Below, one piece after another: positions 54,495 to 64,000 of a stretch of 64,000 nucleotides of DNA; position 1 is the first letter of the stretch; each line of letters opens with the position of its first letter. Both the position numbers and the translations under genes were made by a program. Source of the stretch: Diphasiastrum complanatum (Eukaryota; Streptophyta; Lycopodiopsida; Lycopodiales; Lycopodiaceae); contig CM055105.1 of NCBI GenBank assembly GCA_029204225.1, forward strand, positions 9,335,744-9,399,743, written 5' to 3'. A model generated the notes under the pieces. The model had not been told where the DNA came from, made no database searches, and saw only the letters and a program-made list of their open reading frames with translations.

Positions 54495-55200
54495 GTATGG
54501 ATCCATTGGAAAGCTCTAGCACCGAAATATTGAGGATTGAAGAAGTGGGCGCAAAGGTAGATGCCGTGGAAGTTATGTTACAACAAATCCTTGAACAGTT
54601 CAAGACATCAAGATCCCCACAAGAACCAGAAAAAGTTAGTTTAACTTGTCGCAAATGAGAAGGAATCTGAGATTCCATCGAAGATGAGGAGGATGCCGAC
54701 AATCAAGGATTTGAAGCTACCTAAATACACAGGTGCCATTGCAATGTGAAAGATAGATGCGGTTGAGAATTGGATGGGAAAAGGCATTTCAGATGTGCGG
54801 CATTGATGATGATGATCAAAACATTTCCGAGGCTACTTACGATTTGCAAGAAACTGCATGTCGTTGGTGAAGAAAGGTGGAGAAGGACAACTTGGTACCT
54901 ACCACCTAGGAATCTTTGAAACATATGTTCACAGAGAATTGGGTACATCTAGACGAGAAGAACCAAGCTATGCAGGTTTGGACTTATCTCAAGCAAGGAA
55001 ATGTGTCTGTGCAAGAGATGTGGACAAATATAGGAAAGCCCTGATGCGGGTACCAGAGGAGGGTTGATGTTCTTAAAGGTATTCCACTTTGTGGAGTCTT
55101 GCATGATAGCCTTCGGCCTTTCGTAAGAAAGGAGGTTTCGAGCCTCCGTAGGGCATTACAGACGACCCTATACTATGAGGACAGAAAAAAGGCCAAGGAG
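54495..55200 (+). pseudogene. Gypsy gag, decayed
   Basis: From ATG 54499 the plus strand reads MDPLESSSTEILRIEEVGAK and VDAVEVMLQQILEQFKT, then accumulates stops. Later IPLCGVLHDSLRPFVRKEVS and SSLRRALQTTLYYEDRKKAK are recognisable as the gag C-terminal core. A zinc knuckle is not readable. Confidence 0.6.
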
Positions 55201-55319
55201 CCGAAAATGCCCCTGCAGGAGGGTTTCAGCCTTGGGGTAAGAGAAAGTTTAAGAAATGGAAGGCTGCTTTGAAACATGCTGTGGTTGACTTTGTCATTTT
55301 TAGAATTGTTGACCCTCAA

Positions 55320-55640
55320 ACTATTTGTCATTGAAATGGATGCAGGGGATATCCATGTTGGGGTAGTTTTGATGCAAGAGGGTAGGCCTGTGGTCTTTGA
55401 GAGCAAGAATCTCAACCCTACATAGAAGAATTATCCAACTCATGAAAAGGAGTTGTATGCCATAATCCACGCTTTGAAGGCATGGAGGCATTATTTGTAT
55501 GGTGCAAAATAATCTGTATACACTGACCAAGTCACTTTGTGAGATATCTTTGGAACTAGTAGGACCTAAGAGGGCATCAAGCCAGGTGGGCTGAAATTCA
55601 GTACAAGAAGGGTGCCGAAAATCGTGTTGCTGATGCATTA
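55320..55640 (+). pseudogene. Gypsy RNase H
   Basis: Plus strand: VIEMDAGDIHVGVVLMQEGR, PVVFESKNLNPT, a stop, KNYPTHEKELYAIIHALKAW, RHYLYGAK, a stop, SVYTDQ. This is the RNase H start of gypsy pol (cf. the DASDxGxGxVLxQ pattern) with several nonsense changes. Protease and RT are missing between gag and this point. Downstream ADALSR-type sequence (LLMHYLV) marks its end. Confidence 0.82.
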
Positions 55641-56500
55641 TCTCGTATATTGTATCAGATGCCTTTTGTAAACAAACTCAACAAGAGGATCCTTATTTTA
55701 AGGAAATTGTGAGAGAGGCAAATCTTGTACAAGTAGAATATTTGGAGGAGAGTTCTGGTCTCTATGCTCACACTTACCTTAAATATACCTTAGAAGATGG
55801 TGTGGACAAGAGAAATGGAAACCGTCTCATTCCAGCTTGTGAGGAGTTGCGTAAGAAGGTGTCCATTTACGTCATGATAGCCCTAGTGCAGGTCATCCTG
55901 GTGTGGATAAGACCTATGAGTTGACCCTACGTAACTTAAGTTAAAAAATGATGTTTACCATTATGTGACGCACTATCTAAAGTACCAGGTCAATAAATTT
56001 GAAAGAATCAAAGCTCCTGGAGGTTTACACCCACTACTTGTGCTAGAAGGAAGATGGTATTGTATCTCAATGGACTTTGTCATGAACTTGCCTTGTACAT
56101 AGTTGCAGCATGATTCTATCTTGGTTATCGTTGACAGACTCACTAAGATGGTTCATTTAATTCTAACACAAAAAGATTGATGGGCCTGGGGTAGCTAGCC
56201 TGTTTATTGAGCATGTGTTTATACTTCATTGGTTATCATCTTCCATAGTGTCCAATAGGAATACTCAATTTATTGAGAACTTTTGGATTGCAGTTATGGC
56301 CAAATTTGAAGTCCAGTTGAGAATGAGTAGCACGAAGCATCTTGAAATGGATGGCCAAACTGAGAGAGTCCACCAGACCTTAGATTATATCCGTAGGGCA
56401 TTTGTTGGTCATAAGCAAACCTAGTGAGAGAAGTACTTACAACTGTTGGAGTTTGCTTAAAATGACAAAAAGAGTGAAAGTACTAAAATATGCCTTTTTG
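55640..56500 (+). pseudogene. Gypsy integrase
   Basis: Fragments in shifting frames: APGGLHPLLVLEGRWYCISM, DFVMNLPC, DSILVIVDRLTKMVHLILTQ (first catalytic Asp), SNRNTQFIENFWIAVMAKFE (second Asp region, here S-N-R-N where D-R-D is usual), and MSSTKHLEMDGQTERVHQTL with the catalytic Glu. Confidence 0.83.
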
Positions 56501-57327
56501 AGCTTAATATGGTTTTAGACTAGCTAGCACTATTATGGTAGGAATTTCTCACGAAGTGCTTAGTGCGCCTAGTTTTCTAGATGTTCACATGTGGAATCAA
56601 GTCTCAATTAAACGAGAGAGGAGTATGTACTCCGCCAAGGGAGATGTTGGAAGGAGTGGAGGCATGAGTGAGTGGGAGACCATGTACTGTCTTTGGTGGA
56701 TTGACTTCAGGGATGGCACATGTCCAATCACAGAAACTAGTCAATACGAGCCTCATGAAAAGGGTAGACTTGTCGCTGATGATGCAAATGAGTGAGATGC
56801 TTAAGTTAGCTAAAGTGAATGTAAGGCAAGCGATGGATCGAGCTAAATCTTATGTTGATTAAAATCGCATGCCTAGAGAGTTTGAGGTAAGAGACATGGT
56901 GTTTCTCCAAGTACACAAGGACTCTAAGACCCTTAAGACTGACAAACGTTATAAGTTATCTCCTCGTTATTGTGGACCTTGGAAAATTGTTAAGAAAATT
57001 AGGGAGATCTGTTATAAGTTAGGTTTGCCCGAGATTTGCAAAGTGAATCCTGTATTTCATGTTCCTAGATTGAAACGGGTTCATAATGGTGATAACTTAT
57101 TGTCTGATGGTTTGTTTGCATTTTAGGAATAGGGAGAAGTAACCCATGGGCCAACGAGGGTATTGGATAGGCGGGATAGGCGTTTACACAACCGTCCAAT
57201 TCGTGAATACTTGGTCGCTTGGCTTGGGAGGTCTCTTTTTGATGCTACCTAGGAGACCGTGAATTTGTGTACAGAGACTACCCTAGCTTTGCCATTGTGG
57301 ACGATGTTACATCGGGGGGGGAAGGAA
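56500..57327 (+). pseudogene. Gypsy integrase C-terminus with chromodomain
   Basis: Frame 56869-57126 has MPREFEVRDMVFLQVHKDSK, RYCGPWKIVKKIREICYKLG and NPVFHVPRLKR, the GPY/F-type module. After a stop, RRLHNRPIREYLVAWLGRSL followed by DAT-stop-ETV is the chromodomain (R.LRN..I.EYLV.W.G....ATWE). The polypurine tract GGGGGGGGAAGGAA ends at 57327. Confidence 0.85.
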
Positions 57328-57934
57328 TGTTAAAGTTTTTACTCCCTATCCTGGCTCTTTACAATTTTCATAGACAAATGTACATTCTGTAACTATTGTA
57401 ATTATTGAAATCGCTAAGTCACGAGCAGGTATTTGCTGTAAGTAAATTGTAATTATTGGTACTGGACCTCAGAGTTGCATGCTAAGCTATGGTTTAGGAT
57501 ATTGGGTCATAAATCAGGAGTGGCTAGATTGTCCTCCTAAAAATTAGGAGACCCTCTCCTACATGTGTCATATGCTCACTGGGACACTTGGTTTAGTGTA
57601 TGAGTGACACAAGTTAGCCCACTCACTTGCCTATGTGTCAGGGTACTGCCAAGTGGCAAGTGTCGACTCTGCATGACGTTTCCCATATGTCGATGTTAGG
57701 ATGTGTCAGGGTTAAGGGGTGCTTGAGGATCGTGTATAAGTGAGCCTAGAGAGAGGCATTCCTCATCACTTTCTATCCAGCAAAGGTTGGGAGGAGACAA
57801 GGCAGCCAGCTCCATAGGGTTTCACGCTCGATCATGCTAGGTACTTGCTGAGAATTCAATAAGGTTTCAGATTTGTAATCAACCAGTGGATGATATTCTG
57901 TTGCTTGTAAGTAGAGTTCAGAGAGAGTATGATA
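57328..57934 (+). repeat. Gypsy 3' LTR
   Basis: Starts TGTTAAAG directly after the polypurine tract and ends near GAGTATGATA. Its right two-thirds match the 5' LTR at 53473-53856. The terminus reads GATA where the 5' LTR has GACA, suggesting a point mutation of the CA end. Confidence 0.85.
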
Positions 57935-58318
57935 GCTAGTGCTTCACTTCTCTTGCACAAGTGATTGATTTATAGCTACCCCTCTACTTTTTGACATTTA
58001 GTGTTGAAAGGACAACCAAATCAAGGCTAACGTTTGATCGAGCCTTACTATTGGGGGTCTTCCACAATGGACCGCCTAAAGAATCCCAATGCAAATTTTT
58101 TTTTTGAACTCTTTATTTTCATCATCACAATTCCCTTAACACTTTCTTAAGTCACGTCATACATGAGCGCAAGATTTAAGATTTTAAGCTCACCTTTGAA
58201 ATGATATGATTATTTTTGTTCTTTGTTATTCTATTCTATTTGGTTTGTGAGATGTAGCGTTGCTAGAGTGTTTCTCATAAGGTCGATATCATCAAAATGA
58301 TAAGCATATGTTGTATAG
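57935..58318 (+). other. VPS35L intron 3, right edge, no gene
   Basis: AT-rich intronic sequence leading to a TTGTATAG acceptor. No other signal. Confidence 0.5.
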
Positions 58319-58503
58319 GAAAAGGAAAATCAGTGATTGCTGCTCATCTTGAGGAGCTAGAAGATCCTGATAAAGGAGCACGCGAGGAGGTAAAAATAAT
58401 ATCTCAACAAGATTATGTAACGCGTCTTCGTGAACTGAACGGTGAGATTACGCAGGCTTGGCTGAACAATGAACGTGTGGCAGCTCTAAGATTGACGGTC
58501 AAG
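58319..58503 (+). CDS. VPS35L: VPS35L exon 4
   Basis: After the TTGTATAG acceptor (or AAAAG six bases later) the frame reads GKSVIAAHLEELEDPDKG, REEVKIISQQDYVTRLRELN and EITQAWLNNERVAALRLTVK up to a GTTGGT donor. The LEELxD..K.E...L.QQDYV.R..ELN....AW....KV.AL....IQ pattern is strongly characteristic of VPS35L, where it begins the helical solenoid. The exon starts in phase 1, matching the microexon, and ends in phase 0. The four exons total 615 nt (205 codons) with no stop. The remaining 750 or so residues must lie beyond the window. Confidence 0.82.
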
Positions 58504-59229
58504 GTTGGTGGTCATTAGACAAATAGGAATATGTGACTATTGGAGGATTTTCTTTGAGCTTGTTACATGGTGTATTTGATATTTGGTGCTTGAGAATTGT
58601 TAGATGCAAAAGTCACGATTCTCATGATTTTTGAAATTCACCCTTGAGAACGTTAACCGTCAAAAGTAAATGGAAATGCTTATTTTGAAAATTTAGTTTG
58701 GAGTTTAAATGCTCAATTCCTGAAGATGTGTACAAAAGAGTTATTTTCAATTTTTAATTTTTTTTGCATTATTCTTCGTGAAGACTTTGTATGATATCTG
58801 TAGTGCATCACGCTTTAGGTGTAAGTTGTAGTTAAACAATGACATGGTTTCATCTTCTGGGATTGTTCGTTTAGCATTGCTCATTCCTTTAAGTCAATTC
58901 AAAACCCAGAGATAGAATTTGAGAATTTAAATTCAAGTATAGTCGTTTTTGGTTATGAAAAAGCAATTATCAAACTTATTTGTCCTAGATGAGTTTCATA
59001 ATAAATGTATGAAGAGCTGGTTGATGCTTGCATAAAAAGTAGCTCTAACCAAGTTATTGAGAAAATTCAAGTAATCATACATTGATAATCAAAGCTTAAT
59101 CTCACCCCATGTAGCTGAAAATGAAGGCTCCTATTCGGGAGACCGCTATATGTAGACTAATTATTCCAGCTATGACATTCCTTCAGCTAGACTATGCTTG
59201 AGATTAATCATTCTATTTGAGAAGCAAAG
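58504..59229 (+). other. VPS35L intron 4, no exon seen
   Basis: AT-rich. The expected continuation of the protein (a segment resembling ARLL.DTS..QFYP..FVLVTD) was looked for and not found here or later in the window, so intron 4 exceeds 5.4 kb. Confidence 0.5.
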
Positions 59230-59545
59230 CTACTGTAGATGACCAAGGGAGGCATGTCCCTTCCCAAGTCGAGTGGCAGCTGCCTGTTGCATGCTGAATG
59301 TACGACTAGAGAAAAGTATCCCCAAGTAAGTGTACGAAGAGACCACCTCTAGGGGCTGTCCATCGAGAATGAGCTCCGGACGCTGGATGAAAGCTTTACA
59401 AGTGTTGAAGACCATAACCTTGGTCTTCGCAATGTCCACCTCCAAGCCCCGTAAGCAATCCGACTGCCTCTGTAACCCTCTCTAGTCGGGGAGACTAGTA
59501 CCACATCATCGGCATAAAGAAGAATGACAATTAGAATATCACCAA
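59230..59545 (-). pseudogene. LINE reverse transcriptase fragment
   Basis: Minus strand, higher coordinates first: an ILLYADDVVLVSP-type segment (YADD motif near 59515), a frame break, then LEVDIAKTKVMVFNTCKAFI, ELILDGQPLEVVSSYTYLGI and LFSSRTFSMQQAAATRLGKG. YADD and K-T-x-V-M-V-F-N..YTYLGI are diagnostic of non-LTR (LINE) reverse transcriptases. Both ends are truncated; no endonuclease or poly-A tail is present. Confidence 0.82.
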
Positions 59546-59606
59546 GTCTAGTGTTACATACCCATGTAACTAGCAGTACTTCAGTGACCCTTATATGAGC
59601 ATTTAA

Positions 59607-60626
59607 TGTTGGGGGCTAAATGGCAAGTTACCCTTGGATAAGGGTACCCTTAGGATAAAGGTTATGTGCCTTTGGATAAGGGCAGGTAAGTGACTATACC
59701 TTGGTCGGAGGTATAAAATCAAGTTACTCTTGGATAAGGGATACCCTTATGATTAAGGGTATGTGCCTTTAGATTAAGGTACTGGTGTCCTTGGATAAGG
59801 GTAGGTAGGTGTCTATGCCTTGGTCGGAGGTATGGGACCTAGTGAGGTGTTAGAAAGTCATTACCATGGGTGTTTGGCTATTTTTCTAAACCTTGGGCCT
59901 CAACCTTGAACCATATCACTTTATTGGTCTTGGACCAAAGTATACAAGCACAACTTGGGCAATGGGACCTAGTAGGAGGGCGCCCTTCCAAAGGGTCCAT
60001 TGTGTTGGGAACTCCCACAAGAAAAGCATTCCAAGAGTCATAGGTTATGGTAGAAGTCTCTTGACCTTCCATAAGCCTATGAAGGTTCTTTAACTCCCCT
60101 AGGCCTCTCTCTTTCTCATTGGTTGTGCATGGAACTCCATAGTGTATTGGAGGGTGCCAATTGCGATCTATATGAGGGGAGGAGGGCGCCCATTGGGGGG
60201 AGGAGAGATCTCTCTTGTTTGCTATGCTTATGCTCTAGTGTGGCTACTAGTGTATAGAGTGTTTTCTTGTGTGTAGTATGCTTAGGGTTTGGATCTTGCT
60301 TATGGTATGGGACATAAGTAGGGTTTGGATCTTGAGTATGCTATGGTGTGTGGTGGTATGCTTGTGGTTAGTTATTGGTTAGCAAGGGGGTGCTAGATTA
60401 GCCTAGATGCAGGATTGCATGTGCTAGCTAGCTGTGGTTGGGTGGTGAATACTTGAGGCCACTTGTTATCTACCTTTGTGATTAAGATTAGGGACACAGG
60501 TGGAGGAGAGATCCATGGAGGTTTGAAGATCCTTACTTGTAGGTGGAGGCATCCTAGCTTGGAGCTTGTAGGTTACTTGGAGGACCTTTGGAGGCACTAC
60601 TTGATTTCCTGACTTCATTTGTAATA
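59607..60626 (+). repeat. Gypsy 5' LTR with internal repeats
   Basis: Starts TGTTGGGGGC and ends just before the primer site at 60628; the exact end is uncertain because no CA is present (TTTGTAATAG). The first 250 bp contain CTTGGATAAGGG at least four times and CCTTGGTCGGAGGTA twice, so U3 is built of duplicated blocks. Length about 1.02 kb. The 3' LTR lies outside the window. Confidence 0.75.
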
Positions 60627-60627
60627 G

Positions 60628-60639
60628 TGATATCAGAGC
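60628..60639 (+). other. Primer-binding site variant
   Basis: TGATATCAGAGC, one change from TGGTATCAGAGC, as also seen at 39617-39629. Confidence 0.8.
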
Positions 60640-61599
60640 TAGACAAAGGATGATAATCTTTCTAACCTTTTTCAAGTTCTATTAAGATCACAAACTAATT
60701 TTTTTTTTGGGGAAGATTATTGGCTTTTCTAGTAGTAGGAAGCTTGTAGTTGAAGTACCCAATAAATCTAGTTCTCTTGTTAAAGAGTAGTGATGCTTAT
60801 AGAATTGTTTAGGGGCTGATTTTTGATTATGTTAGAGAAGTTTGAATGTGGACTTTTGGTTTAGAACCTTTTTGAAAAAGGATTTGTGGAATGGTTAGAG
60901 GAGGTTTTTGCATAAATGAAGTGTTTAAACTTTTGATTTTCATTTTGAAGTTTTGTTTTTCAGACCTGTAAATCTGAAAATCAGATCTGAAAAGTGAAGT
61001 TTTCATAAGGACTTTATTAGTTATACCTTTCTACCTACTAGTGTAATGTTATTGGCAATGTAGGAAGGCAAAGGTAGTATAACGTTTTGCATAAAAAAAG
61101 TTTTGAAATTCTGTTTTTTGTCATTTTGAAGTTTTGATTTTCAGACCTGTAAATCTAAAAAACAGATATGAAAAGTGAAGTTTTCATAAAACTTCATTAG
61201 TTTTCCATTTCTAGACACTAGTTTCATGGATTTGAAGAACTAGGAAAGTGAGAAATGTGAAAATTTGTGTTGAATTTGAAATGACAAATGGAAATGGAAT
61301 TGGAATGGGAACTTTATGTAAACATTAGCTTGAAGTAGTTAATAGAAGTTTACATAAAGACTTATTTTGATTTTTGCTTTGGATTGAGGCAAAAGTAGGG
61401 AATTGCTTGATGTAGTTTTCTCTTAAGCTTGGATTGAGCTTGCAAAAAGTAGGCTTGGATTGAGCTTACAAACAATAGTGAGTAGAAGTAAATGCTTTTA
61501 TTTGCATTGGATTATGTAAGAATTGAAGCATTTCTATCATTCTAATTGGAATTACTTGTTGTTGTATTTGCATAATAGGAAAACACACAAGCAACCCCA
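60640..61599 (+). other. Gypsy leader with a diverged duplication
   Basis: No coding signal. A segment of about 85 bp, TTTTGAAGTTTTG..CAGACCTGTAAATCT..AAAAGTGAAGTTTTCATAA, occurs at about 60944-61020 and again at about 61122-61200, roughly 180 bp apart, with about 10% divergence. Confidence 0.65.
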
Positions 61600-62475
61600 A
61601 TGGATCAAACCAATGAAAACCTATCATTTGATCTATCAAACCCATCCAATGTGGCACAAGCTCTTGAACTTTTATACCAACAAATTCAAGCCACTAATAA
61701 ACAGCTTCTTCAAACTAATCAAAGAAACCAAGACTTAGAGTCTAGGTCAGCCAACCAGAAAAAGCATGTAGTTCCACCTCCTGTAATATCGTTTAAGGGG
61801 GAGAAGAAAGATAGGAACTTGCAAGTGGTAAGTTCATGGCTTAATGTATTGAACAAATACTTTGGCATGAACCAATTCTCTGAATGTGAAAAGTTGTCCA
61901 CTGTAACTATGTTCCTTGAAGGAAGAGCCTTAGTATGGCGGGATGACCTAGTTGCAAAAGACAATCAACCTTGTACATGGGATGATTTTTGCATAGTTTT
62001 TAGGGAATACTTCCTACTAGTATTAGATGACTATGAACAATTTCAAAAGTTGAGTCATTTAACAATGAATAAAGGTTTGGAACAATTTCTTCAAGATTTT
62101 TATGAGTACCTGAATTCACTTTATAATGACATTCCACCTAAGGTACAAATGTTAATGTTTATTGATGGGTTACCAAAAGATTACCAAGTGGATGTTCGTA
62201 GGAACCATCCAAAAACCCTAGAGGATGCTATTAGGGCTACAAAGTATTTTGATGACACACCTAAGCCATCTAGGGGTCACCAGCGTAATGAGCCAAAGAA
62301 AGGTTTTCAATTCAAGAGGAAGGATAGGGAAGCTGTTAATGAAAGACATCCCAAATCCAACAGTCCTAAGAAAACCAAGAAAAACTTTAAAAACCATCAG
62401 GGTGGCAAAGATATAGTTGAAGCTCGTAAGAAGAACCTGTGCTTCAAGAGCAATGGTGAGGGTCACCTTGCATGA
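61600..62475 (+). pseudogene. Gypsy gag
   Basis: A 291-codon frame from ATG 61600: MDQTNENLSFDLSNPSNVAQ, a coiled-coil-like start, then VVSSWLNVLNKYFGMNQFSE, TVTMFLEGRALVWRDDL, FCIVFREYFLLVLDDYEQFQ, LEQFLQDFYEYLNSLYNDI and MFIDGLPKDYQVDVRRNHP. This is the retrotransposon gag core, followed by a basic linker. The knuckle reads C-F-K-S-N-G-E-G-H-L-A-stop-D-C: Ser for the second Cys, and a TGA at 62473-62475. Otherwise intact. Confidence 0.9.
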
Positions 62476-63030
62476 GATTGCATCAAAAAACTAGCTTCTA
62501 CCTCAGGTAATCTATTTCAAAGTAATGAGATGGATGTATGTTTCCTTAGTTCCTTAGTTTTTGGACCTAATGACCTTATTTGCATTAAAGGTAAAGTTAA
62601 AGATCAAGTTGTTAATGTCCTTTTTGACACAAGATCCACTCATAACTTTATTAATGTAAATTTGGTGCAGACGCTAAACCTTCCTACCAGAAAAAGTGAG
62701 AAAAAATACTGTGTGACAATGGCATCGAGAATGAATTCCGCGTTTATGGATTATGTTGTTCTTAATGTAGAATTGCACATACAGGATTACTCTGAAAAAC
62801 TAGAATTCCATGCTGTTGCATTAGCTAATGTGGATATTGTTCTCGGGCAACAATGATATTTTGATAAGAATAAGTCATTGAAAGTTGATTTTGTTGAAAA
62901 ATCTTTATCTTTTATGCATGAGGACCCTTTGATTAAGATCAAGGCTAGTTTAAGTGTTAACACTAAAAATGTTAATCGTTATTCAAAACGGGAACTTAAT
63001 TCAATAATGAAGAATTTTGTATTAAAGTTT
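62476..63030 (+). pseudogene. Gypsy protease
   Basis: In the same frame as gag after its TGA: NDLICIKGKVKDQVVNVLFD, TRSTHNFINVNLVQTLNLP, LEFHAVALANVDIVLGQQ. The active site reads DTRSTHNFI where LxDTGATHNFI is usual, so Gly is Arg. The closing DIVLGQQ should be D-x-x-L-G-(M/K)-(P/D/E)-W-L. A stop follows at 62854. The KVDFVEKSLSF segment (62878-) continues the protease-RT linker. Confidence 0.85.
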
Positions 63031-63034
63031 ATTT

Positions 63035-64000
63035 ATGTTTTCACACAATGTTTTCATTTGCTTCAATGATAATAAACTTAACATAAATGCCATGAATATA
63101 CCCACTGAGAACACTACAGAGTTTAAAGCCTATAATGAACTTAGACAGGAATTCAATGATGTTTTTATAGACCTTCCTGTAGGTTTACCACCCGAAAGGA
63201 CAGTTGATCATAAAATTGAGCTTATACCTGGTTCAATTCCGATCGCACAACGTCCTTATCGGATGAGTGCATTGGAAGAGGCTGAGGTAAATAGGCAATT
63301 ACATGATTACCTGAAGAAGGGGTGGGTACAACCTAGTAAGTCTCCTTGGGCATTACCAGTGGTTCTGGTGGCCAAGAACGATGGGACTATAAGGTTTTGC
63401 GTAGATTATAAGAATTTGAACAAGGTAACCGTTAAGAATAGATATCCACTGCCGCGGATGGATGACCTAATAGATTATCTTGGTGGTGCTAAGTACTTTA
63501 CCAAGATAGATCTAAGGTTGGGATACCATCAGATACGCATTAGAGCAGAAGATATACCAAAAACGGGCAAACTCGCTTTGCACACTACGAATTTTTGGTG
63601 TTGCCTTTTGGTCTAACCAATGCACCGACAACTTTCCAACAGATGATGAACGATTTGTTTAGGCCATATTTGGGAAAATTCGTAGTGGTATCCTTAGATG
63701 ATATCCTAGTGTTCAGTAAGACTTTGGCGGAACATAAAGAGCATCTTAGGATTGTCCTAGACATCCTAAGAAGGGAAAAGCTCTTTGCCAAAGAGTCTAA
63801 GTGGACTTTTTTGCTAAGGAATTGTCGTACTTGGGGCATATGATTTCCAAACAAGGAGTGGAGATCGAGGCCGATCGTATCTTGAGTGTTATTGAATGGC
63901 CTATTCTTACCACAGTTCGGGAAATCAAGTCTTTCTTAATGTTTGTAGGATTTTTCCGTCGGCATATTCCCCAATTTGCTCGATTGACATTTCCTCTTAC
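63035..64000 (+). pseudogene. Gypsy reverse transcriptase, 5' part
   Basis: Plus strand: [77 protein letters not shown] and [14 protein letters not shown], then after a frameshift [20 protein letters not shown] and [20 protein letters not shown]. The connection [16 protein letters not shown] and VREIKSFLMFVGFFRR runs to the window end. The active site is VSLDD (Ser for Tyr), with both aspartates kept. At least two frameshifts (near 63030, and near 63580) make it inactive. RNase H and integrase lie beyond 64000. Confidence 0.9.

Larger units (their letters stand above)
53473..57934 (+). mobile_element. Gypsy chromovirus in VPS35L intron 3
   Basis: A plus-strand element with two LTRs, a primer site, a gag remnant, RNase H, integrase and a chromodomain, in that order. 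Protease and RT are deleted. It occupies most of the 5,185-bp intron 3, in the same transcriptional direction as the host gene. Its LTRs differ at roughly one base in ten by eye, so it is not recent. Confidence 0.88.

Noticed and set aside
54466-54702. Minus-strand Ser-rich ORF
   Set aside because: It is the shadow of the gypsy gag frame starting at 54499 on the plus strand.

Overview
This window reads as nuclear DNA of a land plant with a large, transposon-rich genome. The evidence is spliceosomal introns with GT..AG borders, one host gene whose introns exceed 5 kb, copia and gypsy retrotransposons of plant type (initiator-Met and tRNA-Asp primer sites, chromodomain integrases), and long CT/GA microsatellites. 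A fern, lycophyte or gymnosperm fits better than a compact angiosperm or moss genome, but the sequence does not name the species.

Layout. 1-2.27 kb: no recognised gene. 2.27-8.12 kb: broken copia pieces on the minus strand (two related LTRs at 2274-2990 and 5162-6011, a protease/integrase remnant, a 3' LTR end at 7.7-8.0 kb), mixed with degenerate plus-strand ORFs of unknown family. 8.12-11.8 kb: two facing LTRs of a gypsy family with tRNA-Asp-type primer sites and huge CT/GA tracts. 11.8-18.2 kb: a complete but decayed copia (12121-17468) inserted into the reverse transcriptase of a sister element, with a 5-bp target duplication. 20.0-21.2 kb: a plus-strand copia stub. 21.3-23.5 kb: a broken, intron-bearing gene on the minus strand whose pieces resemble a ParB-like domain and the C-terminal part of a DNA N4/N6 methyltransferase. 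24.3-24.7 kb: a coiled-coil ORF. 25.3-30.1 kb: a minus-strand copia with a tandem duplication in integrase. 30.2-32.0 kb: a gypsy remnant. 32.3-34.0 kb: a plus-strand copia. 34.0-40.0 kb: two minus-strand copia elements. 40.0-43.3 kb: a large palindrome made from opposing LTRs, a chimeric copia fragment, and the 3' LTR of a gypsy element whose gag lies at 43.7-44.6 kb.

45.48 kb to beyond 58.5 kb on the plus strand: the 5' part of VPS35L, the VPS35-like subunit of the Retriever/Commander endosomal recycling complex. Four exons (45476-45643, 52337-52567, a 31-nt microexon at 53103-53133, and 58319-58503) join in phase to give 205 codons. Intron 1 holds a BED zinc-finger remnant and a gypsy chromovirus remnant. 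Intron 3 holds another chromovirus (to 57934). The next intron holds a LINE fragment and the 5' two-thirds of a better-preserved gypsy element (59607 to the window end).

Almost every mobile element here is dead: reading frames are broken, catalytic residues have changed (for example YVND for YVDD, DSR or DTR for DSG/DTG) and large blocks are deleted. The two most useful biological objects are the VPS35L gene buried in retrotransposons and the unusual ParB/methyltransferase-like gene relic.
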